A stretch of 64,000 bases of DNA from Clostridium sp. (GTDB lineage: Bacteria > Bacillota > Clostridia > Lachnospirales > Lachnospiraceae). The notes below the pieces were generated by a model that saw only the letters and a list, made by a program, of their open reading frames with translations, was not told where the DNA came from and searched no databases. Where the stretch lies: the NCBI GenBank assembly GCA_023667695.1, contig JAMOZY010000001.1, positions 147,810 through 211,809 of the forward strand, read 5' to 3'. A program made the position numbers and the translations under genes. The first letter of the stretch is position 1; every line of letters begins with the position of its first letter. Below are positions 55,839 to 64,000 of this stretch, piece after piece.

Positions 55839-57080
55839 ATGAGTATGAATGAAACACCGGACAGTGAGCGGATACATATTGGATTGTTTGGAAGAAGAAA
55901 TGCTGGGAAATCCAGTGTGATGAATGCGTTAACCGGACAATCCCTTTCTATCGTTTCGGAGGTGAAGGGAACCACCACAGACCCGGTACGGAAGGCCATG
56001 GAGCTGCTGCCCCTGGGACCGGTAGTGTTCATGGATACACCGGGACTGGATGATGAGGGGGTTCTGGGAACTGCCCGAATGGAAAAAAGCTATCAGATTC
56101 TGGACCAGACGGATATCGCGCTGGTGGTTATCGATGCCAGGGAAGGAAAAAGAGAAGAGGATGAACAGCTCTTGAACCGAATCCGGAAAAAAGGGATTCC
56201 CTATGTAGTGGTATATAATAAGCAGGATTTGGTAGAACATGCTGGAATGGAACCGATGGATGTGCCAAAGCTTTTGGCAGATTACAGAGCGGGCAAGGAG
56301 ATTATCTTTCGGGTCAGTGCCAGAGACCAGTATCATATATCGGAATTAAAGACGTTTCTGGCAGGGATGAAGCCGGATGCTCCGGACATTCCGATTGTGG
56401 CGGATTTGGTTGAAAAAAATGATTTTGTAGTGCTGGTGGTTCCCATTGACAAGGCGGCACCGAAGGGAAGACTGATTCTGCCACAGCAGCAGACCATCCG
56501 GGAGCTGCTGGATGCGGGAGCCATACCGGTGGTGACCAGAGAAACAGAGCTAAAGCAGACGCTGGAGGAGCTTGGAAAGACACCGGTTCTTGTAATAACC
56601 GATAGTCAGGTATTTGAAGCCGTAGCCGGGATGGTGCCGGAAGCGGTTCCCTTGACTTCCTTTTCTATTTTATTTGCCCGGCACAAAGGAGTGCTGCAGG
56701 CGGCAGTAAGAGGCGCTGCCATGCTGGGACAGCTGCAGGATGGGGACCGGATTCTGATTGCAGAGGGCTGTACCCACCATCGCCAGTGTGGAGATATCGG
56801 TACGGAGAAGCTTCCTCGCTGGATACAGAAGCAGGAAGCGGGAAAGAAGCTGTACTTTGATTTTTGCAGCGGGATGGACTTTCCAAGGGATTTATCCGCT
56901 TACCGCCTGGTGATTCAATGCGGCGGATGTATGCTGAATGAACGGGAAGTGAAGAACCGCTATGGGCTGGCAGAGCGTCAGGGGGTGGCGATAACGAATT
57001 ATGGAATCGTTATTTCCAGACTGAAGGGGATTCTGGCACGCAGCATTGCAATGCTGGCAGTGGAAGAACCGGATGGATAA
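55839..57080 (+). CDS. hydF: [FeFe]-hydrogenase maturase HydF (GTPase scaffold)
   Basis: A 413-residue protein with an N-terminal GTPase domain (GLFGRRNAGKSSV for the P-loop, KGTTTDPV, DTPGLDD, YNKQDL), a dimerisation domain and a C-terminal cluster domain with EGCTHHRQCGDIG and IQCGGCMLNEREV. HydF is the scaffold that receives the 2Fe unit and passes it to the hydrogenase. The family motif CxHx(about 50)HCxxC has Gln in place of the second His here (QCGGC). The gene is 73 bp after hydG with its own AGGCAGGAAA site. Confidence 0.94.
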   Translation: MSMNETPDSERIHIGLFGRRNAGKSSVMNALTGQSLSIVSEVKGTTTDPVRKAMELLPLGPVVFMDTPGLDDEGVLGTARMEKSYQILDQTDIALVVIDAREGKREEDEQLLNRIRKKGIPYVVVYNKQDLVEHAGMEPMDVPKLLADYRAGKEIIFRVSARDQYHISELKTFLAGMKPDAPDIPIVADLVEKNDFVVLVVPIDKAAPKGRLILPQQQTIRELLDAGAIPVVTRETELKQTLEELGKTPVLVITDSQVFEAVAGMVPEAVPLTSFSILFARHKGVLQAAVRGAAMLGQLQDGDRILIAEGCTHHRQCGDIGTEKLPRWIQKQEAGKKLYFDFCSGMDFPRDLSAYRLVIQCGGCMLNEREVKNRYGLAERQGVAITNYGIVISRLKGILARSIAMLAVEEPDG

Positions 57081-57095
57081 GTAAAGGATGAGACT

Positions 57096-58148
57096 ATGGA
57101 GTTTTTCTATGATGATAATCGAAATCCGGAGGCAGTTTACCGGCTTTGGCAGGAAGTATTTCAGGATTCGGAAGCCTTTGCCGCCTATTATTTTGACTGG
57201 ATATATCCGAAGAACCAGGTGATTTTGGCAGCAGAGGGAGGAAGGATTTGCTCGATGCTTCATTTGAATCCCTATCCGTGGAGCTGGGAGCTTAAGGGGC
57301 GGAAGCCTCGGCTTGTAAACCTGCACTATATTGTGGGCGTGGCTACGGTACCGGAACGCAGACGACAGGGGCTGATGGCCGCCTGTATGAAGAAAGCCCT
57401 ACAGGATATGGAAGCAAGGGAAGAGCCATTTACCTATCTGATGCCGGCAAGAAAGGAATACTATACGCCCTTTCAGTTTGTAGAGTTCAAGAAGGAAAAA
57501 CGATGGATTCGAAAAGGAGATGGCTGGATGCGGAAGGAGATGCCGTCTGGTTTGCCTGATTCTTTTTCGGTGTCCTCCATTCCAACGCCTGGAGCTGGTA
57601 TGCTTCCGGCCCGGACACCGGACTATATGGAGCGGTTAAAGGCAGAAGCAGCATGTGAGGGCGGTGCAGTACTGGAATGGGAAAAGGAAGCCGGATATTG
57701 CGCTTATGTTATGGAGCAGCAGGAGGGTCAGGAAACAGCAGTCATCCGGCAGCTTTGGATGGCGGCTATGGATACGGAGCAGGCATTAAACCAACTGGTA
57801 TGTCCGGAGCTTAACCGGCGGCATGGAAGGATTGCTGTCGAGTATATAGAGGAACAGCCCATGATGCTTCGGATTCTGCATCTGCAAAGGTTTTTGGAGC
57901 TATTACCCTATAAGGGAAATGAGAAATCCTGCATCGTTCATGTAAGGGATTCCATATGCAGCCGGAACCAGGGTGTTTTTTTACTTACGCTGTCACCGAA
58001 AGGCGGAAGGTTGCTGCGGCTTTCAGAGGAACTGGAAGGGACGTTTCCGGGAATGCCGGAGCATCATTGGGATATGGCGGAGCTGACAAGGTATCTTTTG
58101 GCGGAAAGCGGTCTGGCAGAGCAGGTCTATCTGATGGAAATTGTGTAA
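57096..58148 (+). CDS. GNAT-family acetyltransferase (Eis-like two-domain)
   Basis: A 350-residue protein. Residues about 15-130 form a GNAT domain; VGVATVPERRRQGLMAACMKKAL contains the acetyl-CoA pyrophosphate loop (RRRQGL). The C-terminal part (about 200-350) with VEYIEEQPMMLRILHL looks like the sterol-carrier-like second half seen in Eis-type proteins, which is a weaker call. It starts 15 nt after hydF, so it may be co-expressed. Substrate unknown. Confidence 0.8.
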   Translation: MEFFYDDNRNPEAVYRLWQEVFQDSEAFAAYYFDWIYPKNQVILAAEGGRICSMLHLNPYPWSWELKGRKPRLVNLHYIVGVATVPERRRQGLMAACMKKALQDMEAREEPFTYLMPARKEYYTPFQFVEFKKEKRWIRKGDGWMRKEMPSGLPDSFSVSSIPTPGAGMLPARTPDYMERLKAEAACEGGAVLEWEKEAGYCAYVMEQQEGQETAVIRQLWMAAMDTEQALNQLVCPELNRRHGRIAVEYIEEQPMMLRILHLQRFLELLPYKGNEKSCIVHVRDSICSRNQGVFLLTLSPKGGRLLRLSEELEGTFPGMPEHHWDMAELTRYLLAESGLAEQVYLMEIV

Positions 58149-58200
58149 GGGACGGTTATAAGCGGTACTGTACCGGTATGGGAGCCTTATTCTAAGACGG

Positions 58201-58229
58201 TTGACAAAATATCCCTGGGCTTCTATACT
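58201..58229 (+). promoter_or_regulatory. Consensus sigma-A promoter for cysS
   Basis: TTGACA at 58201-58206 and TATACT at 58224-58229 are separated by exactly 17 bp. A leader of about 90 nt with small hairpins (GCCGTC/GACGGC near 58291-58309) follows before the start codon. No T-box motif is seen in this leader. Confidence 0.85.
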
Positions 58230-58326
58230 TTAGAAGGCAAACCGGTAAATGGACCGGCGTGCATGTAAATATGCAAAGGCATTGCTAGTTGTGCCGTCGG
58301 CGGAAGACGGCGGAATGGAGATTACG

Positions 58327-59733
58327 ATGAAGATATATAATACCATGACCAGGAAAAAAGAAGAATTTGTACCGATTCGGGAAGGAAAAGTTGGGATTTA
58401 TGTATGCGGACCGACGGTATATGATTTTATCCATATGGGAAATGCACGTCCCATGATTGTATTTGATACCCTCCGGAGATATCTGACCTATAAGGGATAT
58501 GAGGTGAATTATGTATCGAATTTTACAGATGTGGATGATAAGATTATCAAACGCGCCCAGGAAGAGGGGGTAGATGCTTCTGTGATATCGGAACGATATA
58601 TAGCGGAAGTGAAAAAGGATATGGCAGCGATGAATGTACAGGAGGCTACCACCCATCCAAAGGCCACAGAGGAAATTCCGGATATGATTGCACTGGTTCA
58701 GACCCTGATTGAGAAGAGGTATGCATATGAGGTAAACGGAACGGTTTATTTCCGGACCCGGCAGTTCAAGGATTATGGTAAGCTTTCCCATAAGAATCTG
58801 GATGATTTGAGAAGCGGTAACCGTTCCCTTCAGGTATCCGGTGAAGAGGAAAAGGAAGACAGTCTGGATTTTGTATTATGGAAGCCCAAGAAGGAAGGGG
58901 AGCCTTCCTGGAATTCTCCATGGGGAGAGGGCCGCCCAGGCTGGCATCTGGAATGCTCCTGCATGTCCAAAAAGTATATTGGCGATGTCATTGATATTCA
59001 TGCAGGTGGGGAGGACCTGATTTTCCCCCATCATGAAAATGAGATTGCCCAAAGTGAAGCAGCCAATGGCACGGAGTTTGCCCGGTACTGGATGCACAAT
59101 GCATTTTTAAAAATCAATAATGAGAAAATGTCAAAATCCTTAGGGAACTTTTTTACCATACGGGAAATCAGTGAAAAGTATTCCTTACAGGTTATCCGGT
59201 TTTTCATGCTTAGCGCCCACTATAGAAGTCCGTTGAATTTTTCCGCAGACCTGGTAGCGTCTGCCAAGAGCGGCTTCGAGCGGATTCTGACTGCCTATGA
59301 AAAAGCAGAAGAGGTTAAACAGAAGGCAGCAGGCGATACGGTCTCTCCAGAAGAGCAGGAGGACATCAGACGGATTGAGGAATTGATACAACGGTTTGAG
59401 GCGGCTATGGAGGACGATTTGAACACGGCAGACGCAATTTCCGTTATTTTTGAACTGGTAAAGCTGTCCAATACAACCATTGATGCACATTCCTCCAAGA
59501 CTTATTGTGAGAAAATGACAGGCGCAATCCGGCAGCTATGTGACATACTGGGGATGGAAACGGTTCGGGAAGCAGAATTACTGGATGAAGAGATTGAACG
59601 GTTGATCGCGGAACGCCAGCAGGCAAGAAAGAATAAGGATTTCGCTAAAGCAGATGAAATCCGGAATACGCTGCTGGAGCAGGGAATTGCCTTAGAGGAT
59701 ACCAGAGAAGGTGTAAAGTGGAAGAAGATTTAA
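58327..59733 (+). CDS. cysS: Cysteinyl-tRNA synthetase
   Basis: A 468-residue class I synthetase. It has IYNTMTRKKEEF at the N-terminus, the zinc Cys in YVCGPTVYDFIHMGNAR (HIGH motif reads HMGN), WHLECS, IHAGGEDLIFPHHENEIAQSEA, and KMSKSLGN. The ATG at 58327 is preferred: its N-terminus (MKIYNTMTRKK) fits the family and GGAG lies 6 nt upstream. ATGs at 58315 and 58249 would add residues with no family match. It overlaps mrnC by 16 bp. Confidence 0.96.
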   Translation: MKIYNTMTRKKEEFVPIREGKVGIYVCGPTVYDFIHMGNARPMIVFDTLRRYLTYKGYEVNYVSNFTDVDDKIIKRAQEEGVDASVISERYIAEVKKDMAAMNVQEATTHPKATEEIPDMIALVQTLIEKRYAYEVNGTVYFRTRQFKDYGKLSHKNLDDLRSGNRSLQVSGEEEKEDSLDFVLWKPKKEGEPSWNSPWGEGRPGWHLECSCMSKKYIGDVIDIHAGGEDLIFPHHENEIAQSEAANGTEFARYWMHNAFLKINNEKMSKSLGNFFTIREISEKYSLQVIRFFMLSAHYRSPLNFSADLVASAKSGFERILTAYEKAEEVKQKAAGDTVSPEEQEDIRRIEELIQRFEAAMEDDLNTADAISVIFELVKLSNTTIDAHSSKTYCEKMTGAIRQLCDILGMETVREAELLDEEIERLIAERQQARKNKDFAKADEIRNTLLEQGIALEDTREGVKWKKI

Positions 59734-60158
59734 TCGGTTATTTTAAAACAAAAATGGAGCTGCCTCATCGGGATATACGAAGCTATTCCCCTCTGGCGCT
59801 GGCTTATATTGGAGATGCGGTATACGATTTGCTGATTCGGACAGAGGTAGTAGCCCAGGGAAACATACCGGTTAACCGGTATCATAGGCAGGTTAGTTCT
59901 ATTGTCAAGGCAGAGGCGCAGGCAGAGCTGGTACAGCTGCTGCTGGAGGAACTGACGGAAGAGGAACGGGATGTTTACAAGCGAGGCAGAAATGCCCATT
60001 CCTATACAAAGGCAAAGAATGCCAGTCTGGGAGACTATCACCGGGCAACCGGATTTGAGGCATTGATTGGCTATCTGTATCTGACAGAGCAGTATGCAAG
60101 AATTACGGAATTGCTGCAGCTTGGAAGAAGAAAGCAGGAGGAGTCCGGAACAAAGTAA
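59718..60158 (+). CDS. mrnC: Mini-ribonuclease 3
   Basis: A 146-residue RNase III-like enzyme lacking the dsRNA-binding domain, which matures 23S rRNA ends. LALAYIGDAVYDLLIRT carries the catalytic Asp, RGRNAHSYTKAKNAS is the family motif, and ATGFEALIGYLYL carries the second metal-binding Glu. It sits between cysS and rlmB as in Bacillus. It overlaps cysS by 16 bp. Confidence 0.93.
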   Translation: MEEDLIGYFKTKMELPHRDIRSYSPLALAYIGDAVYDLLIRTEVVAQGNIPVNRYHRQVSSIVKAEAQAELVQLLLEELTEEERDVYKRGRNAHSYTKAKNASLGDYHRATGFEALIGYLYLTEQYARITELLQLGRRKQEESGTK

Positions 60159-60186
60159 GAATCGGGGAAGTGCAGGTGTAAAAGCG

Positions 60187-60927
60187 ATGCGATATGAAGA
60201 ATATACCATAGAGGGACGAAATGCAGTGCTGGAGGCCTTTCGTGCCGGAAAGACCATTGATAAATTATATGTACAGGATGGATGTCATGACGGAGCGGTG
60301 AATTCCATTACCAGAGAAGCAAGAAAGCAGGATACTATTATTACTTATGTAGCAAAAGAACGTCTGGATCAGATGTCATCCACGGGAAAGCACCAGGGAG
60401 TGATTGCCCAGGCTGCCGCTTATGCCTATGCAGAGCTGGAGGAGATTTTTACCAGGGCAGAGGAGCAGGGAGAGCCGCCGTTTATCTTTTTGCTGGATGA
60501 GATTGAGGACCCACATAATCTGGGGGCGATTATCCGTACTGCCAATCTGGCAGGCGCCCATGGGGTGATTATTCCCAAGCGCAGGGCGGCAGGATTGACG
60601 GCAACAGTTGTAAAGGCTTCTGCCGGCGCCTTGAATTATACTCCGGTGGTAAAGGTAACGAACCTGGTACAGACCATGGAGGAATTAAAGAAAAGGGGCT
60701 TATGGTTTGTCTGCGGGGATATGGACGGGGAAATTATGTACCGCCAGAATTTGACCGGTCCCATTGGATTAGTGATTGGCAATGAGGGTGAGGGTGTCAG
60801 CCGCCTGGTACGGGAGAAATGTGATTATATTGCAGCTATCCCGATGAAGGGAAATATTGATTCCCTGAATGCATCCGTCGCGGCAGGCGTACTGGCCTAT
60901 GAGATTGTCAGACAGAGGATGGCTTAA
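60187..60927 (+). CDS. rlmB: 23S rRNA (guanosine-2'-O)-methyltransferase, RlmB/TrmH family
   Basis: A 246-residue SPOUT methyltransferase: EGRNAVLEAFRAG, LDEIEDPHNLGAIIRTANLAGAHGVI, VKASAGALNYTPV, VIGNEGEGVSRLVREKCD, and IPMKGNIDSLNASVAAGVLAYE. It methylates a guanosine of 23S rRNA (position 2251 in E. coli). The ATG at 60187 gives the normal N-terminus; earlier in-frame ATGs lie inside mrnC. Confidence 0.93.
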   Translation: MRYEEYTIEGRNAVLEAFRAGKTIDKLYVQDGCHDGAVNSITREARKQDTIITYVAKERLDQMSSTGKHQGVIAQAAAYAYAELEEIFTRAEEQGEPPFIFLLDEIEDPHNLGAIIRTANLAGAHGVIIPKRRAAGLTATVVKASAGALNYTPVVKVTNLVQTMEELKKRGLWFVCGDMDGEIMYRQNLTGPIGLVIGNEGEGVSRLVREKCDYIAAIPMKGNIDSLNASVAAGVLAYEIVRQRMA

Positions 60928-60992
60928 TCCTGTGTAGCAGCGGTTTATGAAGGAGAAGGCCGGAACAGCTTAATGTTGGGAGAATCGGATAC

Positions 60993-61583
60993 ATGAATTA
61001 TATGGAATTCACAGATGAAGAATTAGTAGAACGGATTCGCAGACAGGATCCTGCCGCTATGGATTATCTTTTGGATAAGTATCGGAATATGGTGAAACGG
61101 GAAACCAGAGAAATCTATATTATCGGTGCGGATTCCGAGGATTTGATGCAGGAGGGAATGATTGGACTCTTCAAGGCGATTCGGGATTATAACGAGGATA
61201 AGAGCTGCAGCTTTCATACCTTTGCAAGCCTTTGTGTCAAGCGGCAAATCTGTACGGCTGTTACGACCTCCAACCGGAAGAAGCATTATCCGTTGAATCA
61301 TTATGTTTCTTTTTATTCCCAGGACGAGGAAACCAACAGCTCCATGATAGATATTCTGGCAGCGGCGGAAACCAGCAATCCGGAATCAAACCTGCTGATG
61401 CAGGAACAGATGGGCGGTCTGGTCAATAAGATGGATACCCTGCTGAGTAAGTATGAACGGCGGGTACTGGAATTGTATCTGGATGGATTGTCTTATGGAA
61501 AAATTGCGGAAGAACTGGATAAAACGGAAAAATCTGTGGACAATGCCATACAGCGGATACGAAGAAAGCTGACCCGGGATTAA
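60993..61583 (+). CDS. sigH: RNA polymerase sigma factor SigH (Spo0H-like)
   Basis: A 196-residue sigma-70 family factor. Region 2 reads DLMQEGMIGLFKAIRDYNEDKSCSFHTFASLCVKRQI; the region 4 helix-turn-helix is in LDGLSYGKIAEELDKTEKSVDNAIQRIRRKL. It matches the stationary-phase/sporulation sigma-H group and has the cysS-mrnC-rlmB-sigH synteny of Firmicutes. The usual yacP gene before sigH and rpmG-secE-nusG after it are missing; accessory DNA follows instead. Confidence 0.9.
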   Translation: MNYMEFTDEELVERIRRQDPAAMDYLLDKYRNMVKRETREIYIIGADSEDLMQEGMIGLFKAIRDYNEDKSCSFHTFASLCVKRQICTAVTTSNRKKHYPLNHYVSFYSQDEETNSSMIDILAAAETSNPESNLLMQEQMGGLVNKMDTLLSKYERRVLELYLDGLSYGKIAEELDKTEKSVDNAIQRIRRKLTRD

Positions 61584-61610
61584 GGGGAAGAAAATAAGAC
61601 ATAAAAAATA

Positions 61611-61683
61611 AGCTACTAACGGGAGTCGGACCCGTGACCTCATCATTACCAATGATGCGCTCTACCACCTGAGCTATAGTAGC
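61611..61683 (-). tRNA. tRNA-Thr (GGU anticodon)
   Basis: A 73-nt cloverleaf on the minus strand. The acceptor pair is GCTACTA/TAGTAGC with discriminator T, the anticodon stem CATCA/TGATG encloses TTGGTAA, and the T-arm is ACGGGTCCGACTCCCGT. It marks the edge between the conserved sigH block and the accessory region. Confidence 0.93.
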
Positions 61684-61710
61684 ATCTTGCTGTATCTCAG
61701 CAACGTGATT

Positions 61711-61739
61711 AATATATCAAATCTTTACTGGGTTGTCAA
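61711..61739 (-). promoter_or_regulatory. Promoter of tRNA-Thr
   Basis: On the minus strand a perfect TTGACA (61739-61734) and TATATT (61716-61711) are separated by 17 bp, 28 bp before the tRNA 5' end. Confidence 0.85.
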
Positions 61740-61743
61740 TAAC

Positions 61744-61787
61744 CATCTTTTAATTTCTAGTACCACATCTTTTAATTTCTAGTACCT
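61744..61787. repeat. 22-bp tandem duplication
   Basis: CATCTTTTAATTTCTAGTAC followed by CA or CT occurs twice head to tail, at 61744-61765 and 61766-61787. It lies between the tRNA-Thr promoter and the Rpn gene's 3' end. It may be a scar of slippage or insertion. Confidence 0.8.
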
Positions 61788-61823
61788 CATAATCGTACTG
61801 TATTTATCGGTTACTATAATGAA

Positions 61824-62633
61824 TTATGCCAATTGCATAATTTTCATTTCGATTTCTCTTAATTCGTCAAGTGATAATAGTGGAACACATTCTGCAATTT
61901 CTTCAAGTGTCATTTTCTCTTTTTTTATCAATTTTTCTGCAATTTCTCTTGCACTGTTTAATGCTGCCTCATTTCTCATATCTTCCATTATCTTGCACAT
62001 AGCAGCCACTCCTTCCTTATTCTGCTTGAAATATCTTGCTTTTTTAGCAAGTGCCTCATAATTCATATCATTGGGATTGATACAGGAGAAATCGTGCATT
62101 AATTTACCGATTTCATCATTGCCCCTGTATTTGCCGTTCACATATAGGATATGTGAACCGTCACCAAACAATACTTTATTTTCACCAATTGTAATATACC
62201 TTTCTACTGGATATATCGGCTGATTCCCTTTCATTATATCATTTTCAGTGATAAAAATAACATAGCTGTCGGGAATATCCTCTGCATCATCTCCAGGTTT
62301 TAGGATATGTGCATCCAGCAGACTGCTGTTATGTCTTGCTCTTTTTGCACCAGCTCCTGCATCGGCTCTCTGAATTTCCACATCAAATTCCTTATTCGCA
62401 CTATCAACCGCATGAACATCTAAGGTAGCGGAACGCCCTTGCAGGTTCTTCATGGGTTCTTGTACCCGCACCGATTTAATTTTTATGTCTTTTCTTCCTA
62501 AAACAATTTGCAATATCAGTTCCACACCTTCAAAATTATCTGCAAGGCAGACCGTCATAAAATCATCATCCATATATCGGAGTGATTTCAAACGCTCTAA
62601 ATCTTGCTGATGTGTCTGCTCTGTTGTATTCAA
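61824..62633 (-). CDS. Rpn-family PD-(D/E)XK nuclease / transposase-like protein
   Basis: A 269-residue protein of the Rpn/PDDEXK_2 group (recombination-promoting nuclease or putative transposase). The N-terminus DDDFMTVCLADN is followed by the nuclease core TLDVHAVDSANKEFDVEIQR, with the Asp and ExQ of the PD-(D/E)XK site. The middle shows YVIFITENDI, and the C-terminus is a Lys/Glu-rich helix. Family members promote RecA-independent recombination or occur as highly variable mobile genes. It is alone on the minus strand. The ATG at 62633 follows AAGGTGAG. The lower GC than its neighbours suggests acquisition. Confidence 0.85.
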   Translation of the reverse strand: MNTTEQTHQQDLERLKSLRYMDDDFMTVCLADNFEGVELILQIVLGRKDIKIKSVRVQEPMKNLQGRSATLDVHAVDSANKEFDVEIQRADAGAGAKRARHNSSLLDAHILKPGDDAEDIPDSYVIFITENDIMKGNQPIYPVERYITIGENKVLFGDGSHILYVNGKYRGNDEIGKLMHDFSCINPNDMNYEALAKKARYFKQNKEGVAAMCKIMEDMRNEAALNSAREIAEKLIKKEKMTLEEIAECVPLLSLDELREIEMKIMQLA

Positions 62634-62848
62634 AATCTCACCTTCTTTTTCATTTTATTATACAGTGGATAATATTTTTTGAAAACTGAATTTTTTATAA
62701 AATCCAATTCCGATATTGCTTTCTGCATACGATTTTCCTTTCGTGTTCAGAATGTAATTGTGCTATCATGGGTATAAATTATCATGAAGGACGGAATTGC
62801 GTTCCGGACATATGATAAACAACCGTTGAAAGTATCTGGCATATATGA

Positions 62849-63511
<663 letters not shown>

Positions 63512-63535
63512 TTTGTAAAAGTGTACTTTTTCAAA
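63512..63535 (+). other. Candidate recombination site 1 (left inverted repeat)
   Basis: An imperfect palindrome of 11 + 2 + 11 bp. The half-sites TTTGTAAAAGT and ACTTTTTCAAA match at 10 of 11 positions when folded, around a central GT (63523-63524). A 24-bp dyad with a non-palindromic dinucleotide is the classic form of a serine-recombinase crossover site. It begins right after the recombinase stop codon. Confidence 0.65.
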
Positions 63536-63701
63536 CGAAAGCAACAGGTACAATACATATCCGTTATAATACCACTATTATTTCATTATTTCAAGTATTC
63601 ATAAAAAATCCTTTGTTATTCAATCATATTATAGCCATAATCCCCTAGTTGACCAGATATTATAAATAAGAATACTTTCTTTTTTCTAATTACGAAAAAG
63701 T
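63525..63701. promoter_or_regulatory. Putative invertible regulatory segment
   Basis: 177 bp of AT-rich DNA lies between the two crossover centres. It holds promoter-like hexamers on both strands: on the minus strand TTGAAA (63594-63589) and TATTAT (63571-63566) with 17 bp between them, facing the recombinase; on the plus strand TTGTTA and CATAAT about 63614-63642 with 17 bp between them, facing the surface-protein gene. Inversion would swap which promoter faces that gene. AT-rich DNA yields chance matches, so the promoters are tentative. Confidence 0.5.
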
Positions 63702-63714
63702 ACACTTTTATATA
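63691..63714 (-). other. Candidate recombination site 2 (right inverted repeat)
   Basis: The inverted partner of site 1. A 17-bp block (63694-63710) is the exact reverse complement of 63516-63532, and the central dinucleotide reads AC (63702-63703), which equals GT on the other strand. The half-sites match each other at 8 of 11 positions. It ends 90 bp before the downstream start codon. Confidence 0.65.
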
Positions 63715-63804
63715 CGAATCATACAGAAGGAAGGGAGGAATATTAGCAGGAAAACGGAGCAGCAGACAATCCATATATTCCTAGGAAAATAAGGAGGATA
63801 TAAA

Positions 63805-64000
63805 ATGAACAGAGGATTGAAAAGGGCTATGGCAGCGGTGTTGTCCACAGCCGTAATTTGCAGTTCAATGGCTCCGGTGAATGTGTTTGCTATAGAACTA
63901 GGCGATTGTGAACATAGCGATGCTACGCTAGAGGCTTCAACCGCAGCAACTTGTAATGCTGACGGAATTGCGGCATACTGGACATGTACGGACTGTAGTA
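63805..64000 (+). CDS. Secreted surface protein, N-terminal part (3' end outside window)
   Basis: The frame is open from the ATG at 63805 to the window end, giving 65 residues. AAGGAGG is 7 nt upstream. A signal peptide (about 1-29) has the basic start MNRGLKRAMAAVLST and ends VNVFA. The mature part begins with a Cys/His-spaced pattern (CEHSD then about 15 residues, AATCNADG, YWTCTDC), which resembles the repeated Cys-rich units of large Lachnospiraceae surface proteins. The full length and anchoring are unknown. Its position beside the putative invertible segment makes it the likely phase-variable gene. Confidence 0.75.
   Translation, partial: MNRGLKRAMAAVLSTAVICSSMAPVNVFAIELGDCEHSDATLEASTAATCNADGIAAYWTCTDCS

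Noticed and set aside
58230..58326. T-box leader for cysS
   Set aside because: There are small hairpins but no T-box consensus and no terminator/antiterminator pair; the leader is under 100 nt.
61611..61683. tRNA-Thr as an attachment site for an integrated element
   Set aside because: Its 3' end faces sigH rather than the accessory DNA, no duplicate of the tRNA end was seen, and the recombinase is of serine type.

Overview
The window looks like part of a chromosome of a Gram-positive anaerobic Firmicute, most likely a Lachnospiraceae-type Clostridium relative. The reasons are sporulation sigma factor SigH in the cysS-mrnC-rlmB-sigH order typical of Firmicutes, a full hydE-hydG-hydF set for [FeFe]-hydrogenase maturation, an LCP cell-wall ligase, GH25 and amidase wall hydrolases, strong AAGGAGG-type ribosome binding sites, and moderate GC with lower-GC accessory patches. 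The species cannot be named from this sequence alone.

Region 1 (1-10821) is the distal part of a contractile injection system (CIS) operon. It encodes the C-terminus of a baseplate J/gp47 protein, a TIGR02242-like tail protein, a large baseplate-associated protein with an Ig-like end, a DUF4255 (Pvc16-like) cap protein, a gp25 wedge, a gpV/VgrG-type spike and a DUF4280 PAAR-like tip. Four unusual genes sit among them: a pseudokinase-like single-pass membrane protein, a membrane-anchored MORN-repeat protein, a small beta-rich protein, and a two-TM/HAMP sensor with a degenerate class III cyclase domain. This suggests a CIS tied to the membrane and to signalling. It is followed by a non-coding stretch (10822-11363) with two inverted copies of a structured repeat whose stems show compensatory changes.

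Region 2 (11364-26597) is cell surface: a CmpB-like membrane protein, a secreted amidase and a secreted glucosaminidase (both with DUF4214 repeats), an AlgJ/AlgI-like O-acetylation pair, a small DUF4214-like protein, a two-part glycosyltransferase and two polytopic GT-C-like membrane proteins.

Region 3 (26770-44582) is a polysaccharide locus. RfbF, RfbG and RfbH make a CDP-4-keto-3,6-dideoxyhexose intermediate. A DRE-TIM aldolase, a HAD phosphatase, a TPP-dependent carboligase-like enzyme and an NAD-dependent reductase/epimerase follow and may build a branched sugar. Lipid-linked-sugar machinery (GtrA, two GtrB/DPM1-like GT2, two GT87-like proteins) and UDP-glucose dehydrogenase come next. 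Facing them on the minus strand, manC, gmd and rmd supply GDP-D-rhamnose.

Region 4 (44729-61683) is mostly housekeeping: phosphoglucomutase/phosphomannomutase, glmS, an LCP protein, an alpha/beta hydrolase, a GH25 lysozyme, three tRNA genes, ispF, hydE, hydG, hydF, a GNAT protein, cysS, mrnC, rlmB and sigH.

Region 5 (61684-64000) is accessory DNA: an Rpn-type PD-(D/E)XK nuclease, a serine recombinase, and a 177-bp segment between two inverted dyad sites with 2-bp centres, placed just upstream of a truncated secreted surface-protein gene. This has the layout of a phase-variation switch and, with the CIS/membrane module and the structured repeat pair, is the most interesting part of the window.
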